From Rhodopirellula sp. (lineage in GTDB: Bacteria; Planctomycetota; Planctomycetia; Pirellulales; Pirellulaceae): a DNA stretch of 22,794 nucleotides. Shown here in pieces: positions 7,660-15,224 of this stretch. A model generated the notes under the pieces. The model saw only the letters and a program-made list of their open reading frames with translations, was not told the origin of the DNA and made no database searches. A program made the position numbers and the translations under genes. The stretch lies in assembly GCA_003513555.1 (NCBI GenBank), contig DOPG01000264.1, positions 6,368-29,161 on the forward strand, given 5' to 3'. Each line of letters starts with the position of its first letter. The first letter of the stretch is position 1.

Positions 7660-8787
7660 TCAACGATTTCCAAAGGTGGCGCCGTAAAGGCTGCGGCGGG
7701 TCGGTTTAGGAACAGAGATGGGAGTCGGCTCAACATCGAAAGGAATCATTGCCACATTGTTGCTCGCAACACCCTTACTTCCGGCGGGAACTTGTTGTGC
7801 CAGTTCCGGGTTAACATTGAAAGCACTGAACTCTTTCATCACTTTTCGAATTTCAGCGTCGTATTCAAAGCGACCGTCTGGTAATTCACGTCCCAGCGTA
7901 TCAAAACTTCCAATCGTCACCAAGGATCGAGAGCGGTCATGAAATTGATAGGCTTCGACACCCTGGGCTCGCAGTTTTCGAGTCATCTTGTCTGCATCAG
8001 CCGCAAACTTGTCCAGTCGTGCCATGCTTGGCTCGATGTCATCCTGCTTCTTCATGTCAATGATCTTGCCAAGTCCTTCAAATGTCTTGACCACGACCGT
8101 GTACTTGCCATCACATTTTATCAAGCTGTGCTTCGTGCCCTCGTTCAGTTGATGCACGAAAGAGTCAACTTTCGGAGCGGCAAAGTATTCTTCAGGTAGC
8201 ATGGGATTTCGGGTGACGAACGCGCTACCCATAGGGCCTCGAGATTTACTAGCGCCTGCTTTGAGCAATCGATGGGTAATTGCTTTTACGGTAGTAACTG
8301 GATTACTGCGGTCAGTCTCAGCAGCCAAATCATCTGCGTTTTCGTAAACCTTGGGCTTGGCAGTGCGGATCTTTTCCAAGTCCTTTTCGACGCTAGGGTG
8401 TGATACCGAGTCGTATTCACCCACTAGAACTGCATAGGCATCATACTGATAGCGATTGGCATATCGAACGGAACGTGATGTGTTCGCATTGCGTCCAATC
8501 GTTCCTGTAAAGTCGAATTTTTCTTTGTAGATGTAGGCAGCCAGATTGAGTTCGTCGCGAATTTCAAGAGCGAGACGTTCAGCACGTTCTTTGGAACCGG
8601 CACCCACAAAGTTGGTCGCCAGAATTAACCATGGACCGTCTTCCTCGCTCAGTTCATACGTTTTGGAGGCATCAGCTTCGACTGCGGGTGCTCGCTTGAA
8701 CATCTTCAACAAGCTCGGGGTATCAGCTTGAATGACGCCCGTGCAAAGGAATAAAAATGACAGTGAAAGTACAGTTGCTCGTTTCAT
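7660..8787 (-). CDS. Secreted protein with two SPOR-like segments
   Basis: A 375-aa protein with a signal peptide (residues 1-21, ending VIQAD). I do not recognise a named family. Two regions look like SPOR-type domains: about 51-126 (GPWLILATNF, then a helix with RAERLALEIRDEL, then AYAVLVGEYDS) and about 226-297 (DGKYTVVVKTF, a helix with DKMTRKLRAQGVEAY, then SLVTIGSFDT). SPOR domains bind denuded peptidoglycan; that function is uncertain here, and planctomycete cell walls make it an open question. The C-terminus is Pro/Ser-rich. An upstream in-frame TTG would add 11 residues before the signal peptide, so the ATG at 8787 is preferred. It lies immediately upstream of rdgB, 2 nt from its ATG. 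Confidence 0.8.
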   Translation of the reverse strand: MKRATVLSLSFLFLCTGVIQADTPSLLKMFKRAPAVEADASKTYELSEEDGPWLILATNFVGAGSKERAERLALEIRDELNLAAYIYKEKFDFTGTIGRNANTSRSVRYANRYQYDAYAVLVGEYDSVSHPSVEKDLEKIRTAKPKVYENADDLAAETDRSNPVTTVKAITHRLLKAGASKSRGPMGSAFVTRNPMLPEEYFAAPKVDSFVHQLNEGTKHSLIKCDGKYTVVVKTFEGLGKIIDMKKQDDIEPSMARLDKFAADADKMTRKLRAQGVEAYQFHDRSRSLVTIGSFDTLGRELPDGRFEYDAEIRKVMKEFSAFNVNPELAQQVPAGSKGVASNNVAMIPFDVEPTPISVPKPTRRSLYGATFGNR

Positions 8788-9131
8788 GACGAATCCGTGA
8801 ATTCCGCAGGTTTGCGACAAAATTGATTCAAGAATCGTTTATTAGCAGAACAACACAACTTGGCGAAAGACAAATTTGTAGTCCGTCTGAAATGCTTGCA
8901 ATGCGACGAGGGAATGTGCTGAAACCCAGCCCTCAACAAGTTTCGGTACCGCAGGGCAGTTGCTGGCCGTCTCGCAGGTTTAATAGGATCGGCCCACGCT
9001 CACTCAAGCATCATCGCTGATGATTCGCCAACAAACAAAAACCGATGCTGGCGCGAGCCTACCGTAAGGTGAACAGAGAACTTCCGGTGACTTTGTTGGT
9101 TTGTTGGAGTCTTGGGTTCGTCATCGTGATG
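8788..9131. other. Intergenic stretch with inverted repeats, no gene
   Basis: These 344 bp lie between the end of the flavoenzyme gene and the start of the SPOR-like gene, both minus. An inverted repeat CCAACAAAC (9028-9036) and GTTTGTTGG (9099-9107) encloses a shorter imperfect hairpin (ACCGTAAG to CTTCCGGT). Read on minus this ends in GGTTTTTG and could form the 3' end of the flavoenzyme transcript. A small hairpin, ATCATC-GCT-GATGAT, lies near 9010-9024. I see no promoter I would defend and no coding frame. Confidence 0.35.
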
Positions 9132-10628
9132 CTATTTGGTCGCAGTGTAGGCATACCGGTTTTGCACACTCGGGTCCATCAACCCTGCTGTATTCCAAGG
9201 TGCAAGTCCTTCTGTAATCATGGCTTGGTAGTCGAGGTTGGGCTGCCGCAAAGCGAGGCACGCTTGTTTGCAAAATTGGACAAAACCAGGGTCGTCGGCG
9301 TTCCAAAGGTGAGTCGGGTTTTGACCCTGCTGGTAACGCTCTTCACAACAAATAGCGCCGGCAAAATAGATCATGCAAGCGGCGGTGAACCGCTCGAAAT
9401 CATTCATGACCCAATAGGTGGTGCTGACAAGTTCATCAAGCAGTTCGCTCTCCTGGAAAAATGAAGTTTCGTATTGTTGAACAGCCTGTCTTTGTTCCGT
9501 TTCATTTGGATTCAACATGATGATGTTGAGGATCCTGTCGACGCCTGCCAGTGCATGAGCGATGCCAGTGCTGTGCAAAGGGTCCAAGGTCATCGCTGCA
9601 GTGGGGAGCATGAGGTGCCGCTGACTGAGCAATGGAGCGACCAGTCGTTGCAGCCGACCTGTTGATCGAACCCCATCAGGAGGACCGGTTAACGAGGCTG
9701 TTGCCATTAGCTCGGCGAGCGATGGATAGTCCTGGACCTCATCTGGATGCGCTTGTGCATTCATAATATCTGAGCTGTGCGCATGTCCTCCGTTGTGAAG
9801 AGTTTCAGATCCTAGCCATTCAGTTCGACCCACGCTGGTGATTCCATTGTTGAAACGCAGCATCCACAGCCATCCATTTTCGAGCAGATGGTGTTGAGCC
9901 GCATCATCTGAGTCAAACGGATTTAACGCAATGTTGTGCCCAAGTTCGTTGAGTTGTTGCGACCAAGAGCCAACGGTTCGATAGTGGCCATACGTGGTTC
10001 GGGTCTGTGTGTGCAGGGTATGAGTAAGGTTTGTGGCGTTAAGTAATCGGGCTGATACTGATGAAGCACCTGACGCGTCGACTATCCAGTCACTGTGCAG
10101 GGTGGCTCCGCCAGTCTGGCACATGGATCGCAGCGTGTATGCTCCCAATTCATCTCTGGCGATCTGTGTAATTTCGTGACCGAGCAGGTCCATGACACCT
10201 AGGTCGACTGCCTTTCGAAATAAGAACTGATCGACTTCCGATCGATACCAATGAGTATCGGCCACATCATTGTTGGCACTGGCTGCCACCAGCAAGCTGC
10301 TTTGCCCCAGCGTTTGTTCAGAGAATTTTTGGTTGCGGTGGTGTTGGTAGTACGTGAACCCACGCTTGCGTCCGCAAGCAATCTCTGGAAATTGGTTCTG
10401 CCAGCTACTCCACGTTGACAACGCTTCCAAGTAAGGCAGTTGATAGTTTTGAGCTAAACGCCTCAGGATCATATCGGCTAGTGGTGTTGAGGACTCACCA
10501 ATCGCGAAACGCGGATGGTGCGTGCTATCGATCAGCGCCACACGCAGTCCAGATTTTGCCAGTGCGGCTGCCAGAATTGATCCCGCAAAGCCCGCTCCAA
10601 TGATCGCCACATCCACCTTGTTTTTCAT
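9132..10628 (-). CDS. FAD-dependent oxidoreductase of the flavin halogenase superfamily
   Basis: A 498-aa flavoprotein. Residues 4-17 (VDVAIIGAGFAGS) are the GxGxxG Rossmann motif for FAD. GESSTP at 44-49 is the segment typical of the tryptophan-halogenase-like group. DASG at 184-187 is another FAD contact. The region where halogenases carry WxWxIP reads GWLWMLRF (252-259): both tryptophans are present but Ile-Pro is Leu-Arg, so halogenation is doubtful. A lysine at 88 (GRKRGF) lies where a catalytic lysine could be, but the alignment is uncertain. Alternatives are an alkyl or isoprenoid reductase/monooxygenase of the same superfamily. The gene starts 57 nt downstream of a radical SAM gene on the same strand, and the two are probably co-transcribed. 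The substrate is unknown. Confidence 0.85.
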   Translation of the reverse strand: MKNKVDVAIIGAGFAGSILAAALAKSGLRVALIDSTHHPRFAIGESSTPLADMILRRLAQNYQLPYLEALSTWSSWQNQFPEIACGRKRGFTYYQHHRNQKFSEQTLGQSSLLVAASANNDVADTHWYRSEVDQFLFRKAVDLGVMDLLGHEITQIARDELGAYTLRSMCQTGGATLHSDWIVDASGASSVSARLLNATNLTHTLHTQTRTTYGHYRTVGSWSQQLNELGHNIALNPFDSDDAAQHHLLENGWLWMLRFNNGITSVGRTEWLGSETLHNGGHAHSSDIMNAQAHPDEVQDYPSLAELMATASLTGPPDGVRSTGRLQRLVAPLLSQRHLMLPTAAMTLDPLHSTGIAHALAGVDRILNIIMLNPNETEQRQAVQQYETSFFQESELLDELVSTTYWVMNDFERFTAACMIYFAGAICCEERYQQGQNPTHLWNADDPGFVQFCKQACLALRQPNLDYQAMITEGLAPWNTAGLMDPSVQNRYAYTATK

Positions 10629-10685
10629 GAGCTTCCATCGCTTTGATCAGGTTGAACAGGGGCTCAGGTTCACGACACGTTTTCC

Positions 10686-11522
10686 TCAGACACTCTGGGT
10701 CAGGTTGCTCTGCTGAAGACGATAGTATTCTGCGTCATTCGCGGGGACATCCCACAGATCCAAGGTGACAACTGCTCGGCCACCAGAATCCTGCAACAAT
10801 TGTTCGTGTATTTCAGCGAGCAAGGTCGTTGAAAACTTTGGCAGTTCCTCGGCCTTCCCCCCCCAACCGTGACCGCTACGGGCAGGGATTATGCTCACGT
10901 GTCTTGCCCCGCAGGCAATGGCGTGTCTCAGCGATAACCGTGTCCAACGAACGGATTCAACCACATCGATACCAGGAACGCCAAGGATGAGGAATACGCG
11001 GAGATCGACGCCCAGGCGAGCTATTTCGCTGGCGTAGCTGCTAAAGTCATCGCGAGACATCTGCTTTTCCAAGCGGCCAAGCCAGCGTGGCTGAACTGTT
11101 TCAAGTCCAACTGCGATTTCGAATTGGCAGGTCACGAGTTTCAGGAATGACTGCAGTCTGCTTTTGCCGAACTGAGGATGATTTTCTACGATCACGCGAT
11201 CAAAACGATTGCAACGCTCGGCAATTGCAGTGTAATCGCCGGAGGGGATGCTTCTTGGGTCAAAGAAGTTGCCGCTGTTATAAAGTTTCAGCCACTTGGC
11301 ATCAGAATCTTTGATCGCACTATCAATTTGCCGAGGGATGGCACCTGCTGGTGTCGCCGTAGGAAGTGTGTTGAAGTGCAGATCGCACATGTTACAGCCG
11401 ATAGGGCACTGCGACGCAGTCAGAAACACGGTTGTCGTGCTGACTTCGTTACCCTCACCATCTGGTTCTGCCTCGTGAAGAACCAGATAAGGTTTGTCTG
11501 CCGAAAGTTGCTCGCGATTCAT
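10686..11522 (-). CDS. Radical SAM protein, resembles the RaSEA/TIGR01210 group
   Basis: A 278-aa radical SAM enzyme with C39-P-I-G-C43-N-M-C46, the CxxxCxxC site for the 4Fe-4S cluster. Sequence blocks recall the RaSEA (archaeosine synthase radical SAM subunit) group: WLKLYNSGNFFDPRSIP (77-93), RVIVENHPQF near 109-118, and FEIAVGLETV (134-143). In archaea RaSEA acts on lysine-modified preQ0 at tRNA G15; whether this bacterial protein does anything related is unknown. The start is given as the ATG at 11522; a TTG at 11579 would add 19 residues. It lies 70 nt (13 nt from the TTG) downstream of the permease stop and 57 nt upstream of the flavoenzyme, so it is probably in a run of same-strand genes. 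Confidence 0.82.
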   Translation of the reverse strand: MNREQLSADKPYLVLHEAEPDGEGNEVSTTTVFLTASQCPIGCNMCDLHFNTLPTATPAGAIPRQIDSAIKDSDAKWLKLYNSGNFFDPRSIPSGDYTAIAERCNRFDRVIVENHPQFGKSRLQSFLKLVTCQFEIAVGLETVQPRWLGRLEKQMSRDDFSSYASEIARLGVDLRVFLILGVPGIDVVESVRWTRLSLRHAIACGARHVSIIPARSGHGWGGKAEELPKFSTTLLAEIHEQLLQDSGGRAVVTLDLWDVPANDAEYYRLQQSNLTQSV

Positions 11523-11592
11523 GGGATTAACAAGTGTCGTCGTATGGCTATCAGTTGCTGTGGTGATGATCACTTTCAAGTTCGAAATGGAA

Positions 11593-13230
11593 TCAATCAG
11601 ACAAACCGAGACGCGCCTTGAGGCGTGTCAGCATGGCGACAGTCGCGAGTGTCACGATCATCAGGCTAAAAATGATATAGCCAAAGAAAAGTTTCAGGTT
11701 TCCAACGTTTGCAGGTTCTTCATCAAACTCCTGTTTCAGAAATTCATCCAACGGGATGGCAAACAAAGCTGCGAATGGACTTGAAATCCCTGCCCATTTC
11801 ATGTTGGCGATGCTGTCAGCACTGAAATTCAGGATTTCCATTACAGCCACGGCAGCAGGAGGACCCACGTAAAGCAACAACAGGACCGAATAGGTTGTTA
11901 GCAGGGCGATCGACGTTTTTTCAGTGAAGAGTGAACTGGTCAATGCCACGCTTGCGTTTACCAAGCACACCAAAACAACAACGACAAACATCGCAATGAC
12001 CGCTTCCCAATTGCTCCAGAACGTCATGTTCAAGGCGGTCCCTAGCAGAAGCGGCCAAAGTAGAAATGATGTGAGCACTGCCGAGATGCGGAATCCAACG
12101 ATGAATTTTCCCCACAGGATTTGCCATGGTGTCAAGGTGGTTGTCAGCAGTAGGTCCAGTGTTTGACGCTCTCGTTCACTAGTCATGCTGCCAGCCAGGA
12201 AAACAGGGCCCACGAGCATGCTGAAAACCACGACATAAACAGAGAACCACGCACATTTCTCAATTTGCCAAAACAGGAAAATTCCCATGAGGGGAATCGC
12301 CAATAACATGCTGATCTGGATAACCAGCCGCAGCATCAAGGTACCCTGGCTAAAAATCTCGCTGTGAATTTCCTTGTCGTATACCGGGTTGGTTCCATCC
12401 GGCATCAGTTGACGTTTCTTCGGTGGAGCAAACAATCGGTCCGGGAATTGATCAGGCTGAATCACAAGGCCGACAGCATCTTCGGCTTCTTTTTCGAGAT
12501 CGATGACCTCTTTTCCCTCGCTTCCAACATCAGGTGGATACAGCATCCGCCCAGCGGCTGCTGAGCACATCAGAATGGTTGCTGTCAGAGCCACGGCAGG
12601 GAAAACCAGGAAAGCAATTTGCAATCTCAGCTCACCGGCATTGGTTAGTGCCGCCCACGCAGTAACCGCCCCAATCACAAGTGGCAAAATGATCAAGTAG
12701 CTAACGACCAGCGAACTACTGGTGCGTGAGAAGTAACTACTGCAGAAAACGCCAATGGCACCAAACAGGATCACTGACACAATCAGCCCGGTATACGCCG
12801 CCAGTACCTCGTAAACACTGACACCACCAAGCGGAAGGCACAGAACGATGATTGGCAGGGAAGCCATGATCAACATTCCCAGATGGGTCAGCGACGCTAC
12901 CATTTTTCCAAGCACGATTGCGCCAGGACGCAACGGGCTAGCCAGTAGCATTTCATAAGTCAGGCGTTCTTTTTCGCCAGTAATGGCACCTGCCGCAAAG
13001 CTCGGCGCCATCAATGATGCAATCACATACTGGCCAAGAAAGAACAGATCTACCAATTGCTTGGCTGACTGTGGATTGGTTGTCAGGTCCAGCACCGTGT
13101 CCGCTGGCCAAGCGAGGAGAACCACTCCCGACAGCAGTAGTTGGTAGGCCGCAAGCAAAACGAATGCACGATTGGTTCGCAGGTTGACTAGCAACTCACG
13201 CTGCAGCACCGGATTCTCAAATACGTACAT
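11593..13230 (-). CDS. ABC-2 type permease, internally duplicated, 12 TM
   Basis: A 545-aa membrane protein with two homologous halves. Each half opens with a short soluble NPVxxxE segment (NPVLQRE at 6-12 and NPVYDKE at 281-287). Each then has about six hydrophobic segments. The cytosolic helix motif AITGEKERLTYEMLLASPL (82-100) is echoed by SMTSERERQTLDLLLTTTL (348-366), each followed by a GK. This motif is typical of ABC-2 permeases of exporter systems such as NatB-type or gliding/copper-type transporters. A hydrophilic linker (about 230-280) joins the halves. No ATP-binding subunit gene is adjacent on either side, so the ATPase must be encoded elsewhere. The gene starts 15 nt downstream of the epmB stop. 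The transported substrate cannot be inferred. Confidence 0.88.
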   Translation of the reverse strand: MYVFENPVLQRELLVNLRTNRAFVLLAAYQLLLSGVVLLAWPADTVLDLTTNPQSAKQLVDLFFLGQYVIASLMAPSFAAGAITGEKERLTYEMLLASPLRPGAIVLGKMVASLTHLGMLIMASLPIIVLCLPLGGVSVYEVLAAYTGLIVSVILFGAIGVFCSSYFSRTSSSLVVSYLIILPLVIGAVTAWAALTNAGELRLQIAFLVFPAVALTATILMCSAAAGRMLYPPDVGSEGKEVIDLEKEAEDAVGLVIQPDQFPDRLFAPPKKRQLMPDGTNPVYDKEIHSEIFSQGTLMLRLVIQISMLLAIPLMGIFLFWQIEKCAWFSVYVVVFSMLVGPVFLAGSMTSERERQTLDLLLTTTLTPWQILWGKFIVGFRISAVLTSFLLWPLLLGTALNMTFWSNWEAVIAMFVVVVLVCLVNASVALTSSLFTEKTSIALLTTYSVLLLLYVGPPAAVAVMEILNFSADSIANMKWAGISSPFAALFAIPLDEFLKQEFDEEPANVGNLKLFFGYIIFSLMIVTLATVAMLTRLKARLGLSD

Positions 13231-13245
13231 TGGATTGCCGTTTGA

Positions 13246-14379
13246 CTAAAAGTTGACTTTGCGGGTGTTATCCAAAATAGGAGACTTCGATTTCTTGCCG
13301 GCTTCCTCATGCACATATTGTGGTACAGCGTAGCCGGGTAAGACAGCTCGAAGGCTGTCAATCATTTTAAGCCCGGTCTCGACCGGGACTTCAAAGTGGG
13401 TTGCTCCACGCACGCGATCCAGCTGGTGCAAGTAATATGGTTGAATTCGATGGTTCACAAGGCGACGGCAGAGCTCCGCTAGAACTTCGGTTTGATCATT
13501 CACGCCACGCAGTAAAACTGCCTGATTTAAAACAGGGATGCCGGAGTCGATCAGCTTGGCTATTCGTGCCAAAACGCTCTCGGATAGTTCTTGTGGGTGA
13601 TTGGCGTGAACGACCATCCAGGCGGATAGACGGCTTGAGGATAGCCGTTCTACGAGTTCCTCGGTGATTCGCTGGGGAATCACGATGGGCATCCGTGAGT
13701 GTAGACGTAGCCTCTTCAGGTGTGGAATGTCCTCCAAAGCCGAGATGAGTTGGTCCAGTTTCTCGTCAGTGGTCGTCAGTGGGTCACCTCCGCTAAGGAT
13801 CACCTCTTCGATCTCCGGTTGATTTTGTAGATATTCGATCGACGGCAACCATTCGTCCTTACGGGACCCCGTTTGTTGATAGGGGAATTCGCGGCGAAAA
13901 CAGTAGCGGCAGTGAATTCCACAGGCGGAAGTCGTCAGAATCAAGGCTCGACCCTCGTACTTGTGCAGTACCCCCGGCGAGACCAGGGCATTCAAGTCAC
14001 CCACGGGATCGGCGGCAAACCCCGCTTGTTCGACCTCCTCCGCCGTGACCGGCAGGACCTGTCTCAGCAGGGGGTCATCCGGATTACTGGGCTCAATGCG
14101 GGCCACGAATTCCAGTGGAGCAAAGGTCGGGAAGTTCCGTTCGCCCGCAAGTTTGCCTTCCGCCCCCAATACTTCAGCAGAATCTGGCGGCAAACGGACC
14201 GCTTTTCTGAGCTGCTGGCTCGAGCGAATCGCGCGTTTCATCGCTACTTGCCAGTGAACTGGCTCTGATTCATCCAATGGCAAACCCGGCAGTTCACCAG
14301 GAAGGTGAAAAGCGGTCGGGACAAACTCGTCGCTTGTCGCTAGAATCTTGCCGGATTGGTTGGTCGACCCGTTCCGCAT
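13246..14379 (-). CDS. epmB: EF-P (R)-beta-lysine pathway enzyme EpmB, lysine 2,3-aminomutase family
   Basis: A 377-aa radical SAM, PLP-dependent enzyme that converts L-lysine to beta-lysine for attachment to elongation factor P. C153-G-I-H-C157-R-Y-C160 is the cluster site. LLRQVLPVTAEE, LHKYEGRALILTT and ILSGGDPL are EpmB/KamA landmarks, and the PLP lysine should lie in the C-terminal EEAGKKSKSP segment. It is longer than E. coli EpmB mainly through the N-terminal stretch. I use the ATG at 14379; a TTG four codons upstream is possible. It is divergent from efp, with 66 bp between the starts, which supports EpmB over a lysine-catabolic KamA. No epmA gene is in the window. Confidence 0.92.
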   Translation of the reverse strand: MRNGSTNQSGKILATSDEFVPTAFHLPGELPGLPLDESEPVHWQVAMKRAIRSSQQLRKAVRLPPDSAEVLGAEGKLAGERNFPTFAPLEFVARIEPSNPDDPLLRQVLPVTAEEVEQAGFAADPVGDLNALVSPGVLHKYEGRALILTTSACGIHCRYCFRREFPYQQTGSRKDEWLPSIEYLQNQPEIEEVILSGGDPLTTTDEKLDQLISALEDIPHLKRLRLHSRMPIVIPQRITEELVERLSSSRLSAWMVVHANHPQELSESVLARIAKLIDSGIPVLNQAVLLRGVNDQTEVLAELCRRLVNHRIQPYYLHQLDRVRGATHFEVPVETGLKMIDSLRAVLPGYAVPQYVHEEAGKKSKSPILDNTRKVNF

Positions 14380-14445
14380 CGCTCGAATCAACGATCATCC
14401 CTCTCGTTCTACTTCACTGACTCGTACGACGGAGCCATCTTTTAT
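14380..14445. promoter_or_regulatory. Shared upstream region of epmB and efp
   Basis: Only 66 bp separate the epmB ATG (minus) from the efp ATG (plus), so both promoters or leaders overlap here. I cannot identify -35/-10 boxes with confidence; the TTTATAT just before the efp ATG is too close to be a normal -10 element. Neither gene has a clear Shine-Dalgarno. Confidence 0.4.
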
Positions 14446-15015
14446 ATGGCTACTTATAACACAAGCGACTTCCGAAAAGGACTCAAGGTAGAAATTGATG
14501 GTGAACCCTACCTGATGACCGAGATGCAATTTGTAAAGCCAGGCAAGGGAAACGCCTTTTACAAGTGCAAAATGAAGAATTTGGTGCGTGGCACCTCTTT
14601 GGATCGAACTTACAAAGGTGGCGATTCGCTCCAGTCAGCTGATGTTGAGACGACGGATGTGTCGTTTCTCTACCGGCAGGGTGAGGACTACGTGTTCATG
14701 CACCAAGAGACTTTTGAGCAATATGAAGTCACTAAGGCTGTCGCTGGAGATATTTGGAAGTATCTCAAGGATGGAATGATCTGCACGATGACGCTGTACA
14801 ACGGAAACGCGATCATTGTCGAGGCTCCCAATCAGGTTGAACTGGAAGTAATCGATTGTGCACCTGGTGCCAAAGGCGATACTGCCACGAATGTTACCAA
14901 GCCAGCCAAGGTTGAAACCGAAGCCGAATTTATCGTTCCAGGCTTCATCAAGGTGGGTAATGTGATCAAAGTCGATACGCGAAATGGAGAATACGTCGAG
15001 CGGGTCAGCAACTGA
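14446..15015 (+). CDS. efp: Elongation factor P
   Basis: A 189-aa translation factor that binds between the ribosomal P and E sites and relieves stalling at polyproline stretches. VKPGKG (30-35) has K34 at the tip of the domain-I loop, the residue that is beta-lysylated in EpmA/EpmB organisms, in agreement with the adjacent epmB. The KOW-like N-terminal domain (about 1-65) and two OB-type domains (about 66-189), with the EYVERV ending, are complete, and the length matches bacterial EF-P. The start at 14446 (MATYNTSDF) is preferred over an in-frame ATG 30 codons upstream because it gives the family N-terminus. Confidence 0.97.
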   Translation: MATYNTSDFRKGLKVEIDGEPYLMTEMQFVKPGKGNAFYKCKMKNLVRGTSLDRTYKGGDSLQSADVETTDVSFLYRQGEDYVFMHQETFEQYEVTKAVAGDIWKYLKDGMICTMTLYNGNAIIVEAPNQVELEVIDCAPGAKGDTATNVTKPAKVETEAEFIVPGFIKVGNVIKVDTRNGEYVERVSN

Positions 15016-15039
15016 CTGTTCTCGTCAGGGGTGAATCTG

Positions 15040-15075
15040 CGCATGGACGCTCGCTTTCGGGCGGGCCTTCATGCG
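15040..15075 (+). other. Long hairpin between efp and mgtE
   Basis: CGCATG (15040-15045) pairs with CATGCG (15070-15075), then a 3x3 internal loop, then GCTCGC (15049-15054) with GCGGGC (15061-15066, one G-U) around a six-base loop. No U-tract follows. It could be the efp transcript end or part of an mgtE leader. A smaller CTGAC/GTCAG hairpin (15012-15028) overlaps the efp stop. Confidence 0.45.
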
Positions 15076-15224
15076 GGGTAATCTTGCAGATTGCGGAATT
15101 CCGGACTTGGTGATCGCGGTCTGGCTACGATAGATCCGTAGAATAAAATGATATGATCTGGCAAGAATTCGCATGATTGCAGACAGAAATTCGCAATCCC
15201 AGCTCTGCTGCCTTCGGTGCAACG

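Noticed and set aside
13246..14379. Catabolic lysine 2,3-aminomutase (kamA)
   Set aside because: Adjacent efp with K34 and EpmB-type N-terminal blocks fit EF-P modification better; no lysine-fermentation genes are present.
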